From Eucommia ulmoides (lineage: Eukaryota; Streptophyta; Magnoliopsida; Garryales; Eucommiaceae): a DNA stretch of 64,000 nucleotides. The notes below the pieces were generated by a model. The model was not told where the DNA came from and did not search any database. It saw only the letters and a program-made list of their open reading frames with translations. The position numbers and the translations under genes are program-made. The stretch is taken from contig CM028330.1 of assembly GCA_016647705.1 (NCBI GenBank), forward strand, positions 50,270,897 through 50,334,896. Direction: 5' to 3'. Shown piece after piece: positions 11,638 through 22,635 of this stretch (position 1 is the first letter of the stretch; each line of letters opens with the position of its first letter).

Positions 11638-12839
11638 TGGAGGGTAAACAAAGAAAAATAGGGTTATTCTGATTGAACTTACAAGAGAGTTTCCTAATGG
11701 GTCTAAGCTTAAGAATAAGGAATTGCCTCCTCAAGGGGTTTCCTTTTGTGTGGGGGGGTTGGGGGAGGAGAGAGAGATGGTTGTGATTGGCGGCCAAGTA
11801 ATTTAGTGATTGCATTAATAGGGTTAGATAGTCTAAAGACTGATTGCGTGACCGTTATTTTTTGTTGGTCGCATAATTATTTAAATTTAATTTTATTTTT
11901 ATTTTTTTTTGAATTTTTACTTTGAATTTGATTGATTTCTTTCTTTTCTTTTCTTTTTTTATAAACGGCATACACCTGAAATAAAGAAAAAACAATAAGA
12001 ACTAAAATAAAAGAAATATAATAAAAAAAATGCGAAAAAAACAGAAAAATGAGAGAAAGAGATAAATTGGAAAATAAAAATAAAAATTAACAATAATTAT
12101 GTTGTATGGGCATTTCTATGGACAAAAAAATATGATAAGTGGTGTGTTATACATTATCAAATTGTAAGGGTTATCCATGGTATGTGACCAAATAATAGAG
12201 GAAGTCTCACGTGTCAACTCTTTAATTATGTTTTACTAGTATAGTAATACGGACGAATAAGTAATTTTATATTTAACATAATAGAAAGTGGTGGTCAGAG
12301 ATATTTTTCAAATGATAGGGAATATTGTTGTATATTTTCCCAATGATAGGGGATATTCACTTAAATTTATCCAAATTTTGGTTAATGATTATTTTCATTA
12401 TAATTAATTATAGGTGACTCTATCTCTTCGTCTCATTCTCCCTCTCCAACCATTTAATAAAATTAGCATATAACCGAACCTAAAGACACAAACGAAAAAG
12501 ATAACTTTAATTTGAAAATGGGGTTAATTAGACTGAATTACACTTTGTACCCCTGTATTATTTTTGTAATTATTTCCACACTCTATGTTTCAAATTTAAG
12601 TGCAATGGTTAAGTTTTCCGTTAACTTTAATAATGAATGGGTAAAAGTCAACTAAAATCTCTAAAAATATTAAATGACATTTATACCCTTCAAAGATTTT
12701 AATAGGGACTGTTTTTATACTATTTAAAAACATAGGGGGACTATTATGTACTTTTTTTTGAGTTCATCTTCCTTCCACCGCTGATCAAGCCGCCCACCTC
12801 CGGCGATGACTCTCTCTCTCTCTATGATACACACATGCA
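11638..12839. other. Upstream region of the F-box gene; AT-rich, no gene seen
   Basis: It would hold the promoter of the F-box gene on the minus strand, but no clear core element could be assigned. Near 12537-12760 lies a diverged dispersed sequence beginning ATTACACTTTGTACCCC. Related wording recurs near 16241 and 52540, and in the tandem array near 34940. A short CT run occurs at about 12810-12822. Confidence 0.45.
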
Positions 12840-12844
12840 CACCC

Positions 12845-13032
12845 TATTAGAAATTCAGAAAATGCACCATGAAAGCTTCTATCTCTTTCTAGATAAAAAT
12901 TTGTTAGTTTGTTTAAATTCTGTTGAAGTTTGTTATTCTCTTTTTAATGCCTATATATAAATTCTATCTTGTAATTGGAATATCAATGAGAATTATCTTT
13001 ATTCATATTTTCTCTCATTTTCCATTTTAATA
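12845..13032 (+). repeat. 5' LTR of the small LTR element
   Basis: 188 bp and the same length as the LTR at 14411-14598, with few differences. It contains TATATATAAATT as a possible TATA region at about 12953. Confidence 0.85.
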
Positions 13033-13044
13033 TGGTATCGGAGC
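13033..13044 (+). promoter_or_regulatory. Primer-binding site, initiator Met tRNA type
   Basis: TGGTATCGGAGC immediately follows the LTR. The canonical copia site is TGGTATCAGAGC, so there is one difference. Confidence 0.85.
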
Positions 13045-13323
13045 TAAAACCTTCTGCTGCTTGAATTACTCTAAAAGAAACCCTATTCAAAAGAGTCGGC
13101 AGTGGCTGTATCTCCACGCCACCTCTCCTTCCATTTTCAAGCTTCATTTTAGAGGCGATTCATTCCCTTGCCTGTTCGATACAAACTCCCTAACTTCGCT
13201 TTGATTTCACTCTCTCTCTTCATCCTATTGTTTCAGTTAAGTTGTTTCTCTAGATCGCGCTCATCTTTCAGATCTAGGGTTCCTCAATTCATCGATTTGA
13301 TTTTTCAGTAAAGTGGAAGAGTA

Positions 13324-13440
13324 ATGGATGTACTCGAATTAGTCATCCATACGTTGAGAGAGTTCTCAAAGAATAACATTCACCTCGTCAAGAGGTGTCA
13401 AAAGCTCGATGGCAAAGAATTCACGAAGGTCGTGATGGTT
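13324..13440 (+). pseudogene. Captured fragment resembling the Sec61 gamma subunit
   Basis: The frame from ATG 13324 reads MDVLELVIHTLREFSKNN, then IHLVKRCQKLDGKEFTKV. The Sec61-gamma/SecE family has the same N-terminal cytosolic helix with LREF.K, LVKRC.KPD and KEFTKV at the same spacing. In a full protein a single membrane helix follows at once. Here the frame instead runs into unrelated sequence ([11 protein letters not shown]), so the transmembrane segment is missing and the fragment cannot work in the translocon. It lies inside an LTR element, has no intron, and is in the same orientation as the element. Confidence 0.75.
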
Positions 13441-13648
13441 CTTCTGCGATTTTCGAGCTCACATTCATCGAAATCGCCGACGCCCTCGCCGCTCATCGTC
13501 GATGTTAGCACTTACCTCGATCTATCACAATGACCATCAATACAGGCTCAGTTCACGAAGACGAAGACTATCGGCCAAAATCGCCGACAACGACGCCTCG
13601 GAGCTCCTACGCTCGTCTCTCTCGCTCAAATTCGAGAGTTTATCTCAG

Positions 13649-13795
13649 ATCTCAACCTCTGTTATTGAACCCTACAATTCTATTCTCTCAACTCATTCAT
13701 TTTTGGAGCATACAGATGTTGTTGTGTAGCCTGTGCTCCTTGACAATGAGGCGATCTACGATATCTGTCGCAAATCTCTGGACATAAAGTGTCCA
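13649..13795 (+). pseudogene. Captured fragment resembling alpha-tubulin
   Basis: The frame reads [20 protein letters not shown], then HTDVVV, then a stop, then LLDNEAIYDICRKSLDI. This is the highly conserved mid-protein block of alpha-tubulin (family wording STS.VEPYNS.L.TH..LEHTD..., LLDNEAIYDICR.SLDIERP). A few extra bases including TAG (13727-13729) interrupt it, and the match stops after SLDIKCP. About 48 of roughly 450 codons are present. Neighbouring bases on both sides do not read as tubulin, so the fragment was joined to other sequence inside the element. Confidence 0.85.
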
Positions 13796-13799
13796 TTTT

Positions 13800-14410
13800 C
13801 TGATTGTTTTATTTTGGTTTTGCATTCTACAATAGTATTGTGTTTTCTATTGGTAGGCAGTTTCTGTTCTTTTCAAAAAAAAATTGTTCCATGTTTGGAT
13901 TTGCTGCCTATGTGCAGTGTTCTTGTGAGGTGGAGAAATCCCTCTTTGCACCCTGTCTACTTTCTCTTGTGCCTATGCATATTTTCCTGCTTCTGTATAG
14001 TGTTTCAATTTTATTTTTTTTCTTCTTCTAACTGCTTTGTTCAGCAGCTCTTTCCCTATCCTCTCACTTCACGATAATGGATGGATAACGATCTTTCAGT
14101 TGTGGCTTGTTCCCCACCCCGCATTCTCTGCTCTATTTTTGCGCTCATTTCCCATCCTCCTACATTTCTCGATCTTTTCACCTCTGATTCGGTGGTTCGA
14201 CAACCATGGATGGATGGCGCTTTTTTAGTTGTGGATTGTTCCCCCACGCCGCCTTTTCTTCTCAATAGATTCCTCTTTGTGGATGTTTGGATTTCTCTTT
14301 ATGTTTTGTTTTGGTTTCTGCTACAACAGTGTAATGGATGTAATAGATGTGTTCTTGTGTTTTGTTGTTTTTTATTTTCGGGAATTCGCATTCTCCATCT
14401 TGAGGGAGAG
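13800..14410 (+). other. Remaining interior of the small LTR element
   Basis: T-rich sequence without a recognised coding match. It resembles intron or untranslated-region sequence, which may also be of host origin. Two similar blocks containing ATGGATGGATGGC or a close variant followed by GTTGTGG (about 14080 and 14207) form an internal duplication. The polypurine tract at 14400-14410 ends it. Confidence 0.5.
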
Positions 14411-14598
14411 TATTAGAAATTGGAAAAATGCACCATGGAAGCTTCTATCCCTTTCTAGATAAAAGTTTGTCAGTTTGTTTAAGTTATGTTGAAGTTTGTT
14501 ATTCTCATTTTAATGCCTATATATAGATTCCATCTTGTAATTGGAATATCAATGAGAATTATCTTCATTCATCTTTTCTCTTATTTTACATTTTAATA
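14411..14598 (+). repeat. 3' LTR of the small LTR element
   Basis: 188 bp, matching 12845-13032. It is followed by TACCC, the right target-site duplication. Confidence 0.85.
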
Positions 14599-14603
14599 TA
14601 CCC

Positions 14604-14718
14604 CCCCTAGAAAAACACCACCACCACCATCAATGGCACCACCAAACCGATGACCACTACCACACGCGAACGGACTACCACCAGCACACCATTGAACAAC
14701 CGCCAGCGATTCTCCCAT

Positions 14719-14755
<37 letters not shown>

Positions 14756-14927
14756 TCTCTCATTCTCGCTTTCTCTCTCTAATATATGCAAATATATATA
14801 TATATATAGTGAGGGAGAGATCCAAGCTTGGATCTACAGATCCGAGCCCTCACTCTCACTATATGTAATTGTATATATTACCGAGAAAGAGAGGAAATGG
14901 GAGAAGAAAAGGTGAAATAGAGAGAGG

Positions 14928-14961
<34 letters not shown>

Positions 14962-15060
14962 GACGGTGAATGAGTGATTGAGGCCGGAAAAAGTGTTAGC
15001 GATTGGAAGTGGTGGCCAGAGAAAGCAAAATAGAGAGAGGTCATGCTTTGTTCAGCGAAG
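14604..15060. repeat. Low-complexity block with CT/GA microsatellites and a perfect palindrome
   Basis: A CT run lies at about 14720-14753, a TA run at about 14793-14808 and a GA run at about 14937-14962. GATCCAAGCTTGGATC (14819-14834) is a perfect 16-bp palindrome between outer partly complementary arms (AGTGAGGGAGAG and CTCACTCTCACT). The whole block could fold as a long imperfect hairpin. The same arrangement is in copy 2 (palindrome 51049-51064). Confidence 0.7.
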
Positions 15061-16515
15061 AATGTCTAGAAATTAGAGTGAAAATAAAAACAAATATTAT
15101 ACTTTGTAACCTTAATTTATTTATTTTTTTATGATTCTTTTAATAGTTTCCAGTGAATTAGTTGAATAACATTGATGAACTTATCCTTAATTTTAAATTA
15201 AAATGACAAAAATAGCATTAATTTTGTTAAATATTTTGCCGTTGCACATAAGTCTAAAGCATATAAAGTGTAAGTGGTAACAAAAATATTGGGGTGCAAA
15301 CTACAATTCGATTTAACCAGAAGAGTGCCAAGTATATTTAAATCTTGAAAATATTAACCTTAATATTTTGACAATGGAATAAAAATATCAACGGACTCAA
15401 AACAAAAATATAATTTGAGAATAATACAATATTTTCTTTAATATATAACAATGTTTCGCATAATTTCTTTCTTACACATAATTATCAAGGATGAAATTTT
15501 AAAATCCAAATTTAAAGGAAAATCCTTGGACACTTCAGGACACTTCTATGGACACGTTTTAGGACACAACGAGATATTATTTGCTATTTTAGAAAAGAAA
15601 AAATATAAGATGATAAATGTAAATAGCTAAAGGGTAAAAGTATTTATACCTAAAAGTCAAATTAATAATCTAATCCGTATAATAGCTATTTGAAAAATAC
15701 ATCAGATAGTAAATGTAAATAACTTAAAGGATTAAAAATGTAAATAGCTAAAAGTCTAAATAATCTCATCCATGTAACTGCTATTTCAAAAATATATATA
15801 ACAATAAATATAAATAATTTAAAGGGTTAAAAGTACAAATACCTAAAAGTCTAAACGATGTGAAAAGTTTGTTCTTATTTTAGAAAGTGAGAGAAATAAA
15901 TATTCTAATTTATGATTAAGTCTGGTTATTATATAAAGTGAGAGCAAAAGAGACAAATTCTAATTTAATTCATGTAAATTTTATGTTTTGATATTATACT
16001 AAATTTAATGTTCATATATTATTTATATAATTTTCATAAATTTAATATCCATAAGTTTCGTAAATTTTCGCATATTATTTCTACAATTTATGCTTAAATC
16101 CGACACATATGGAAAGTGAGAGAGAGATTTTAATTTAATTTTAGTTAGTATTTATTTGCATTTCCTATTTCGTATTATTTATTTAATTTATTTTATTTTT
16201 CATAAATTTAATGTTTCAGTATTATTACTTAATAGGTTAATTACACTTTATCTCTCTATGGTTAGGCCTAAATGTGCTTTGCCCACTGTGTTATTTCGAT
16301 TGGCACTTTACCCCTTGTGGTGGTGGACTCAAGTGCAACAGTTAATAATTAACAGAACTGAGAATATTTTTGTTATTTTATTCAATAGAGTTATTTAAAA
16401 AAATCCAAAATTTTAGGGGGCCAAAATGTTATTATTACCTTTTCATTCTCCTTCCCCCACTGATCTTCTAATCAGCAGAACCAAGGCAAAGTTGTTTACA
16501 CAATAAATATAAATT
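15061..16515. other. AT-rich repeat-like DNA shared by both duplication copies
   Basis: No coding sequence supported. Notable are repeated GGACACTTC/GGACACGTTTTAGGACAC words at about 15527-15567 and repeated AAATGTAAATAGCTAAAGG blocks at about 15617-15850. A diverged sequence starting TTAATTACACTTTATC lies at about 16236. Copy 2 has a 71-bp TA run where copy 1 has only a few bases, at about 15600. Confidence 0.5.
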
Positions 16516-16878
16516 TAAAACTCTTTTTTGTTTTTTGTTTTATTGAAAAATGGTGTATTCTAACTTCTTTACGCCACTCTTATAACTTGTGGTTGGTAAC
16601 CTCAAGTATTAAAACTTAGGCTTACCAACCCTAGGTATAAAAAAGAATATGTTTCATATACCCGCAGTTGATAACCTCGGGTATGCGGTTCATCGACTAA
16701 TTTTTTTATTTTTTATTTTTTTTAAAAAACAAGACCCAGGGTTGTGAACCCCGGGTTCAAAAAAAATAAAATTTGAATTTAAATTTGGGATTGCTAACCC
16801 CGGGTCCAAATAGAACCTATGTTTAGAAACCCCAGGTCTACGGCTATAAATAGCATGGGGTTCTCAACCCCGGGTTAA
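16516..16878 (+). repeat. Dispersed repeat with CCCGGG-centred motifs, upstream of the LINE
   Basis: At least seven variants of AACCCCGGGTT-like sequence (for example near 16672, 16738, 16756, 16796 and 16868) are spaced about 30-60 bp apart. A TATA box (TATAAATA, 16845-16852) lies 174 bp before the LINE ORF1 ATG and could serve as its promoter. A reverse-complement copy lies at 37300-37612 without a LINE beside it, so the block behaves as a separate repeat family or as a mobile 5' region. Confidence 0.7.
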
Positions 16879-17025
16879 ATCAAACCGTTGCACTCTGATT
16901 TTGCATAACCACTACTTCTCTTCGGGAAAAGTATAAGTGGGATAGTAGTGTGAGAAGCGCCAAGAGTCCTCTCCAAGTTTCTTGCTCGTTTTTTCTCTTT
17001 CTTTTTCATTCTCTTAATTTCTGCC

Positions 17026-19068
17026 ATGGAGGCTTCCAGTGCTGGGGACCCTCTCCAACACGTTGTTGTTCCTTCCTCTTCCATTCAACCAAATGATCAT
17101 TTCCAACTTGATGCTCCAATTTCATTTGCGCAAAAATTATTTGCAAGTGTACTTTAAAACAAGTCTTCTGTTATTTCAAGAAAACTGGTGCAAACCTTCA
17201 GAGATGAGCATGCGATCTTTTTCTCAGAGGAAGAAGTGGCAAAGTTAGCAATTCCTTTCAAATATGCATTGGTTAGAAAATTTATTAATGGTAGGCCTCC
17301 TTTTGATGCAATTAAGAAGATGTTTTACGCTCTGAATCTTTCGTCGAGTTTTGAAATTAGATTTCTTGATCAAAGAAATCTTCTTATTCAGTTACATTCT
17401 GAAGAAGATTTTCAAAGGCTTTGGATTAAGGAACAATGGTCCATTCATCAATATCTTATATGAATGTTCAAGTGGACTCCCGATTTTCAAGCAAATGTTG
17501 AATCCCCTTTGGCACCAATTTGGATTAATTTTGAATTTTTGCCAATTCACTCCATAATAAGGAGACTCTTTTCTCAGTTGCTTCGGCCGTTAGTACTCCA
17601 TTAAAAATTGATGTTGGCACTGTTAATTTGTCTAAACCAAAGCTGGCTCATGTTGTGTGGAGGTTGATTTGCGTCGTCCTCTGGTAAAAAGTATTTGGAT
17701 TGGATGTGGCTCAAAAGTTTTTTAGCAGGTTGTGTCATATAAATCAAATTTATCCAATTTTAATCTCTGCTTTAAGCAAGGCCATTCTAAGGTCAATTAC
17801 AAATCCAACAATCCATCCTATTCAATTGTTCAAGATCCGTTTGTCTCTGTTACTGTTACAAGAAACCAGAGCAATTCCAATTCTGATCAGCTTGATCTGT
17901 CTAAAGGTATTGTTTCTAATTCTGTTCAAATTCCACTGTTCAATCCTTCTTCAGATAATCCTAAATCATTCCCTCAATGGTTTCTTGAGGATTATGATGA
18001 TAAATCATATGATAGTGATCCTGAAATCCTAATTATGGTAAAAAGCCTTATTTTCACTCTACGCCTTCTTCATCTCAATCTTTTCCATTGAGGGGTACTA
18101 ATCATCCTTCCAAGGTATTTAATGCTAAAAAATCATATTTTTCTTCTTTCCAATCTCAATCAAGGGTTATTCTTAATTCAGGTAATTTCACTGTGATTAA
18201 ACCTGTCAAAAAAGCTGTTTTGCAGCCTAAGCAACCCCTTGTCAAAAATCCTTCTCAGGCAGTTTCCATCTCTTCCAGCATGATTGTTTCTCCTCATAAA
18301 TCACCTCAACATGTTCAGATCTCTCATTCTTGTGTTCTTTCAAATTTTGACTCCTCTTCTGATTTGCAAGCTGCTAAAGTACAGGCTATGACCACTTTGG
18401 CTAAAACATTTTCTTTGTCCATGCCCAATCATTCTAGAATAGCAGTTATACATAATTATTCCTCTATCGATACCCCAATTGATCATTCTCCCTCGCAAGC
18501 AATTTTTGCTATACCTACTGTTTCTCAGGCAATTTTGACTCAAGTTGATCCCATTGTTATATCTGACTCTTCTCTTGATTTAGATATTTCTCACAAACCT
18601 CATTTCGCATTTGAAACAATTTACGATGCTCCAATATCGCTTTCAGATGGTCTAGCTCATAATGTCCCTCAAACTATTTTATATGCTGAAAATGTTGGAA
18701 ATGGTAGTTCTGGTCATACAAAAGTCAAAACCAACTCTTTCAATGCTAAATCCTCGTCCCACAAGTCTTTTTTACCTTTCTCTTTATCTACAAACCTTCA
18801 TCCTGATCATTTGGATATCTATCCTAATTTTGACAACCCCACTGTTTTGGATACAGTTCAAAATTCTGAGAATGCAGTCATTTTACCTGTCAAGTCTGTG
18901 AGCCAGCAGGCTTCTCCTTCTTTATCTAGCCATAATTTTTCTAATGATCAAGAGGTGATTCATAAGTTTACCTTATCTCCTAGAAGAGTCATAGGTGAAG
19001 CAGTTTCTCTTGAAGTTAAGGAAATTAAAAGGACCATTCCTAAGAAGATAAGCAGGAACAAATCTTAG
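17026..19068 (+). pseudogene. LINE ORF1: RNA-binding protein (DUF4283 plus zinc knuckle)
   Basis: It starts MEASSAGDPLQHVVVPSSS at ATG 17026. The first 180 residues carry LVQTFRDEHAIFFSEEEVAK and FKWTPDFQ.NVESPLAPIWI, wording typical of the DUF4283 domain of plant L1 ORF1. A degenerate zinc knuckle follows near 17740-17800 (FKQGHSKVNYKS). The long C-terminal part (18088-19068) is Ser/Pro/Gln-rich and ends KEIKRTIPKKISRNKS. Lesions: stop at 17155, TGA at 17461, frameshifts around 17575 and 17690, and a 13-bp deletion near 18025 relative to copy 2. The protein would coat the LINE RNA. Confidence 0.82.
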
Positions 19069-19132
19069 TTTCAATCCAGTGTGGTGAAAAGATCTGGCTT
19101 GAGAAGTAAGGATTCCTCCTCTTTAGTTTCCA

Positions 19133-19649
19133 ATGATTAAGGGCCTTATTTGGAATATTAGAGGTGCCTCTAAAGGGGCTACAAGAGTCAGGTTTAAGAG
19201 GCTTGTTAAAGAGCATAGGCTATAATGTTTTATTATTCTGGAGCCCATGTTAGCTATGGATGCAATGTTACCTTTAGATCAATTTTTTAGGTTCGATAAT
19301 TCTTATTCCAATTCCACTAGCCAGATATGGTTGTTTTGGAAGGATCATTTAGCCTGCAACATTATTTTTTCTTCTACTCAATTGGTGATTGCTGAATGCC
19401 TTAATCCAGCCTTTGATTTCAAACTTTCATTAGTAGCTGTCTAGGCCAAGAGTAGCCATTCAGAAAGAAGGCCTTTATGGAATGATTTGGAAACTTATAT
19501 TCCATATTTGAGCCATCCTTGCATTGTTTCAAGGGATTTCAACTTCTATTCAAGTAATGACGATAGAAAAGGTTGTTCTGCCATTTCTTAGATCAGTTGC
19601 TTAGAATTCAATATTTGCATTCAAAATTATAGTTTGATCAATGTGCCTT
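19133..19649 (+). pseudogene. LINE ORF2, 5' part: endonuclease
   Basis: ATG 19133 opens MIKGLIWNIRGASKG, the classical start of plant L1 ORF2 endonuclease. An in-frame TAA follows after KEHRL, then IILEPM and, near 19530, SRDFN, a weak form of the G-D-F-N catalytic motif. The frame ends at INVP, where the solo LTR entered. Bringing 19649 and 27055 together restores the order INVP, FSSSKFTWCN, which is the normal end of the endonuclease, so this gene was intact across the junction before the insertion. Confidence 0.85.
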
Positions 19650-20505
19650 TGTAAGACCCTGATTTTTATTTAAGACGCGTTTTGGCACATTCAGGAAATT
19701 ACAGGGTAGATTCAGTTATTTATTTTTTAATTTAAAATTTGAGAGGTTAATTAGCAATTTTCAAAATGTAAATTATAAACTTTTGGACTAAAATGATTTC
19801 AAATTCTAAATATATTATATATATTTATCTATAAGATAAGATCAAGAGAAAAAGAAAAAAGAAAAAAAAGGTGAGGTTGGTGAGGGGCTTGGCCCTTTTT
19901 CAACAGAGATAAGAAGGATCCAGAAATGAAGAGAGAGAAAGAGATAGATAAGGCAGGTCGGCGTGTGGGTGGTGAAATCCGACGTTGTCGCCGTTATCTG
20001 GGTATGTGTCATCTACGTTTTGCTTGACGGTGTAGGTGGGTTGGCCATTGTTTGGTAAGTGTGTTTGTGTGTGTCCGACAGTGTGTGTGTGTGAGAGAGA
20101 GAGAGATCATGGGGATACATGTTCGCCGTGTATGTGTGTTCTCGTGTATGTGTGTGTGGTGAGTTTGGTCAGTGGGTGATCGACGAGAGTGAAGGTGGTG
20201 TGAGCTGGTCCGACGACGGTCGGTGGTGGTCCATTAATGGTGGTCGTCGGCCATGGAGTTAAATCGTCGGAGAAGCGGGTATGTGTGTGTTTAGTGTGGG
20301 TATGATCGGGGTGTGTGTGTGTGAGTTTTCTGCATGTATGTATGCTCGGATTGTTGAGGAAAAGTGGCGAGGGTGATCGTCGGACTTGGTAAGGAGAGAG
20401 AGAGTCGATGGCTGGTTCCAAACCAGAAAATAGAACAGAAAAAGAGGACCATCGCCGCAGTGGTGAGTAGTCAGTGAAGTAGAATTGAATCTGCAGGGCG
20501 TTCGC

Positions 20506-22226
20506 TGATAGGTGTGAAAAACCTATCTATTTCCAATCCAAATTTGTTAGTTTTCGAATATGTTTATAGTTATTTTTATTATGTTTTAATTAGTTTTCAT
20601 ACCTTTTGTATAAATCAGGTGTGGGGCAAAAAGATAGGAAACTGGAGCTAAAACGATGAGATCGAACCAAAGCGGTTCGAAGTTACGGTGGATAAACAAG
20701 CTCGGAGGCTAAAAGATGAAACAGGCCTACCGCTTAGGCGTCCAGACCACTACCTAAGCGGTGAAGATGCAGAGAAGAGCAAAATGTTACTGACGGACTA
20801 CTGCCTAGGCCTATCGCTTAGGCGGAAATCCAGCAGAAGACGAAGAAGGGCCACTGACAGCCGCTCGCCTAGGCGAAGTTTTCTTCACCTAGGCGGAAAT
20901 CCAACAGAATGTTCTCCCAGTCCACCGCCTACTTCACCGCCTAGGTGATCAGACCAAACCGACCTAACTTCGCCTAGGCGAATAATCCACCGCCTAGGCG
21001 GATTTGCCCTGCACAATCTTGAGATATTTTTAGATAGTTTTGAGATATTTTGGCTATAAATACCCCCTCTCCTCCCCCTTGGCCGAAAACACTCTTTCCT
21101 TTCTTGGTGTTTTGAGCCCCTTAGACTATATTTAAGCCTAGGGTTAGGAATTTTAGTGGTGGAGCTCACATCCCGAAGTAGAGAAGACGGCGAATCGATT
21201 GTAGAGCGTTCTTAGCGGTTTATCTTCAGATGAGGCTAAGTTCTTCGATTGTTTTTCCTTATTTATTTATCTTAGGAGTATGTGAGCATGTTTAGCTCGT
21301 TATTTTCTTGTATATGCGACTATGACCCCGAGTTAAATATGGATTGTAGTAGGGATTAACATATAATTTATAAATACGTTTTTTGGATGATTTCGGTGTT
21401 TCGTTTGTGATTATTCTTCGTAGTTTGATTGTATTTATCGTTTTGTTTGTTTATTATGCTTGGATTGATAAATGGAGAATACAGGGTTTTGACAAAACCC
21501 CGGATTCGGATTAAGGTAAATAAACACCACGATTCTATAACCCGATCGGGGTTTGAATCGTGGACAATCGATGACGTGGGGTTAGACACATGCTACCTAG
21601 GGTCGTTAAGACGTTGAGGAGGACTTCTTCGTTGACTTGAAGATGCATTATATCCCTCGCCTTACACTCGGAAGAGGTGGGGAGGGAGTTTTAGAACAGA
21701 GATTGTCGATAGGGAAAATACAACGCGACGATCCAATAATCCAGGAGGGAGTTGGATTGTTTGCAATCAATGACACTGGGCGAGACTCACGTGACCTAGG
21801 GTCGTTAAGACGTTGAGGGGGACTTCTCCATTGACTCGAAGTCATGTATTCCCCCGTCTTACACTCGGAAGAGATGGCGGTGGAGTTTACGTAACGAGGT
21901 TGTCAAATAGGTCGAACAATGTAAATGTGAGTAAATCGAGATCGAACACGTATTTGTAAACACGTTAATCCCTATACAATTCTTCACCTAAAAACATATT
22001 AGCATATTAGTGTAGTTAATTTAGGTTATATTAGTATTAGTTTAATTAATTAATTACATTTGTTTTTTGCCTAGATAAACTTAGGTCACGACAAACGCGG
22101 TATTCGATACTAACGACAACAATCCTTGTGGATACGATAACCCGATCTTAACGATCACACATTACTAAAACTTAGACCTCGTATACTTGCGAGTGTAAGT
22201 AGTTGCATGTTCTTCGCGCGCTACCA
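20506..22226 (+). repeat. 5' LTR, copy B
   Basis: 1,721 bp, TGATAGG to CTACCA. A palindrome cluster of CGCCTAGGCG variants lies at about 20725-21005, followed by a TATA box TATAAATA at 21055-21062 that would set the transcript start. Confidence 0.9.
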
Positions 22227-22232
22227 AGTTTT

Positions 22233-22250
22233 TGGCGCCATTGCTGGGGA
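22233..22250 (+). promoter_or_regulatory. Primer-binding site, tRNA-Asp type
   Basis: TGGCGCCATTGCTGGGGA lies 7 bases after the LTR. Copy C has TGGCGCCGTTGCCGGGGA, the exact complement of the 3' end of plant tRNA-Asp. The two differences in copy B are G-to-A and C-to-T. Confidence 0.9.
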
Positions 22251-22464
22251 TTGTTTTGATGTTATTGTCGGAAAAACGCGGTAACGGCTCTAGACTTAAG
22301 TTTTAGATAGGAGAAGCAAGTGTTTCGTATTGTCGGGGGATTGGCAATTTCGTTAGTATTGATATTGTGTGTAAATGACTTAATTTTACTTTAGGCATTT
22401 TTTTTTTTTGTATATAATTTTTGTTTGTAGTTTTGTTTTTGTTTCCCATGCAGGGTACTTGGCG

Positions 22465-22635
22465 ATGTTAGATCAACGGGTATTGATGCATCCCTTTCGA
22501 CGAGATTCCAATCCATTTATTGTGCTTGACCAAGCACATAAGCCGGTGAGGCGTTTCGTTGAAAGATTGAGCCATCCAAAGCAAAACCTCGCCAATCTTG
22601 AGGGCGTTATGAAAATGTCGGGCCAAGGACATTAA
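22465..22635 (+). CDS. Small conserved ORF of the LARD-like element, unknown function
   Basis: 56 residues starting MLDQRVLMHPF and ending KMSGQGH. It follows a T-rich stretch ending CCCATGCAG (22444-22452), which looks like a 3' splice site, so it may be the first coding exon after a leader intron. The equivalent ORF in copy C (59272-59442) keeps the same length and frame, with about ten substitutions and no stop. It is short and basic, with no recognised domain. It may be a remnant of a gag N-terminus, which is inference only. The upstream in-frame hydrophobic stretch comes from the T-rich tract and is probably not coding. Confidence 0.4.
   Translation: MLDQRVLMHPFRRDSNPFIVLDQAHKPVRRFVERLSHPKQNLANLEGVMKMSGQGH

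Larger units (their letters stand above)
12845..14598 (+). mobile_element. Small non-autonomous copia-type LTR element (TRIM-like) carrying host-gene fragments
   Basis: Two 188-bp LTRs (12845-13032 and 14411-14598) start TATTAGAAATT and end TTTTAATA, with short inverted ends TATTA/TAATA. The first LTR is followed directly by TGGTATCGGAGC, one base from the plant initiator-Met-tRNA primer-binding site of copia elements. The second is preceded by the purine tract TTGAGGGAGAG. Flanking 5-bp repeats are CACCC (12840-12844) and TACCC (14599-14603), 4 of 5 identical. The 1,378-bp interior has no gag or pol. Instead it holds fragments resembling Sec61-gamma and alpha-tubulin. A partner element would have to supply the enzymes. 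Confidence 0.85.

Noticed and set aside
20107..20421. 104-codon minus-strand frame with Thr-His repeats (also 56646-57235)
   Set aside because: It arises from GTGTGT runs in the solo LTR; the same region in copy 2 changes length and frame.
20688..21169. Frames across the CGCCTAGGCG palindrome cluster of the LARD LTR
   Set aside because: They differ among the five LTR copies and lie upstream of or across the TATA box; not coding.
22233..22250. A tRNA-like sequence
   Set aside because: It is the complement of a tRNA-Asp 3' end only, that is a primer-binding site; no cloverleaf surrounds it.
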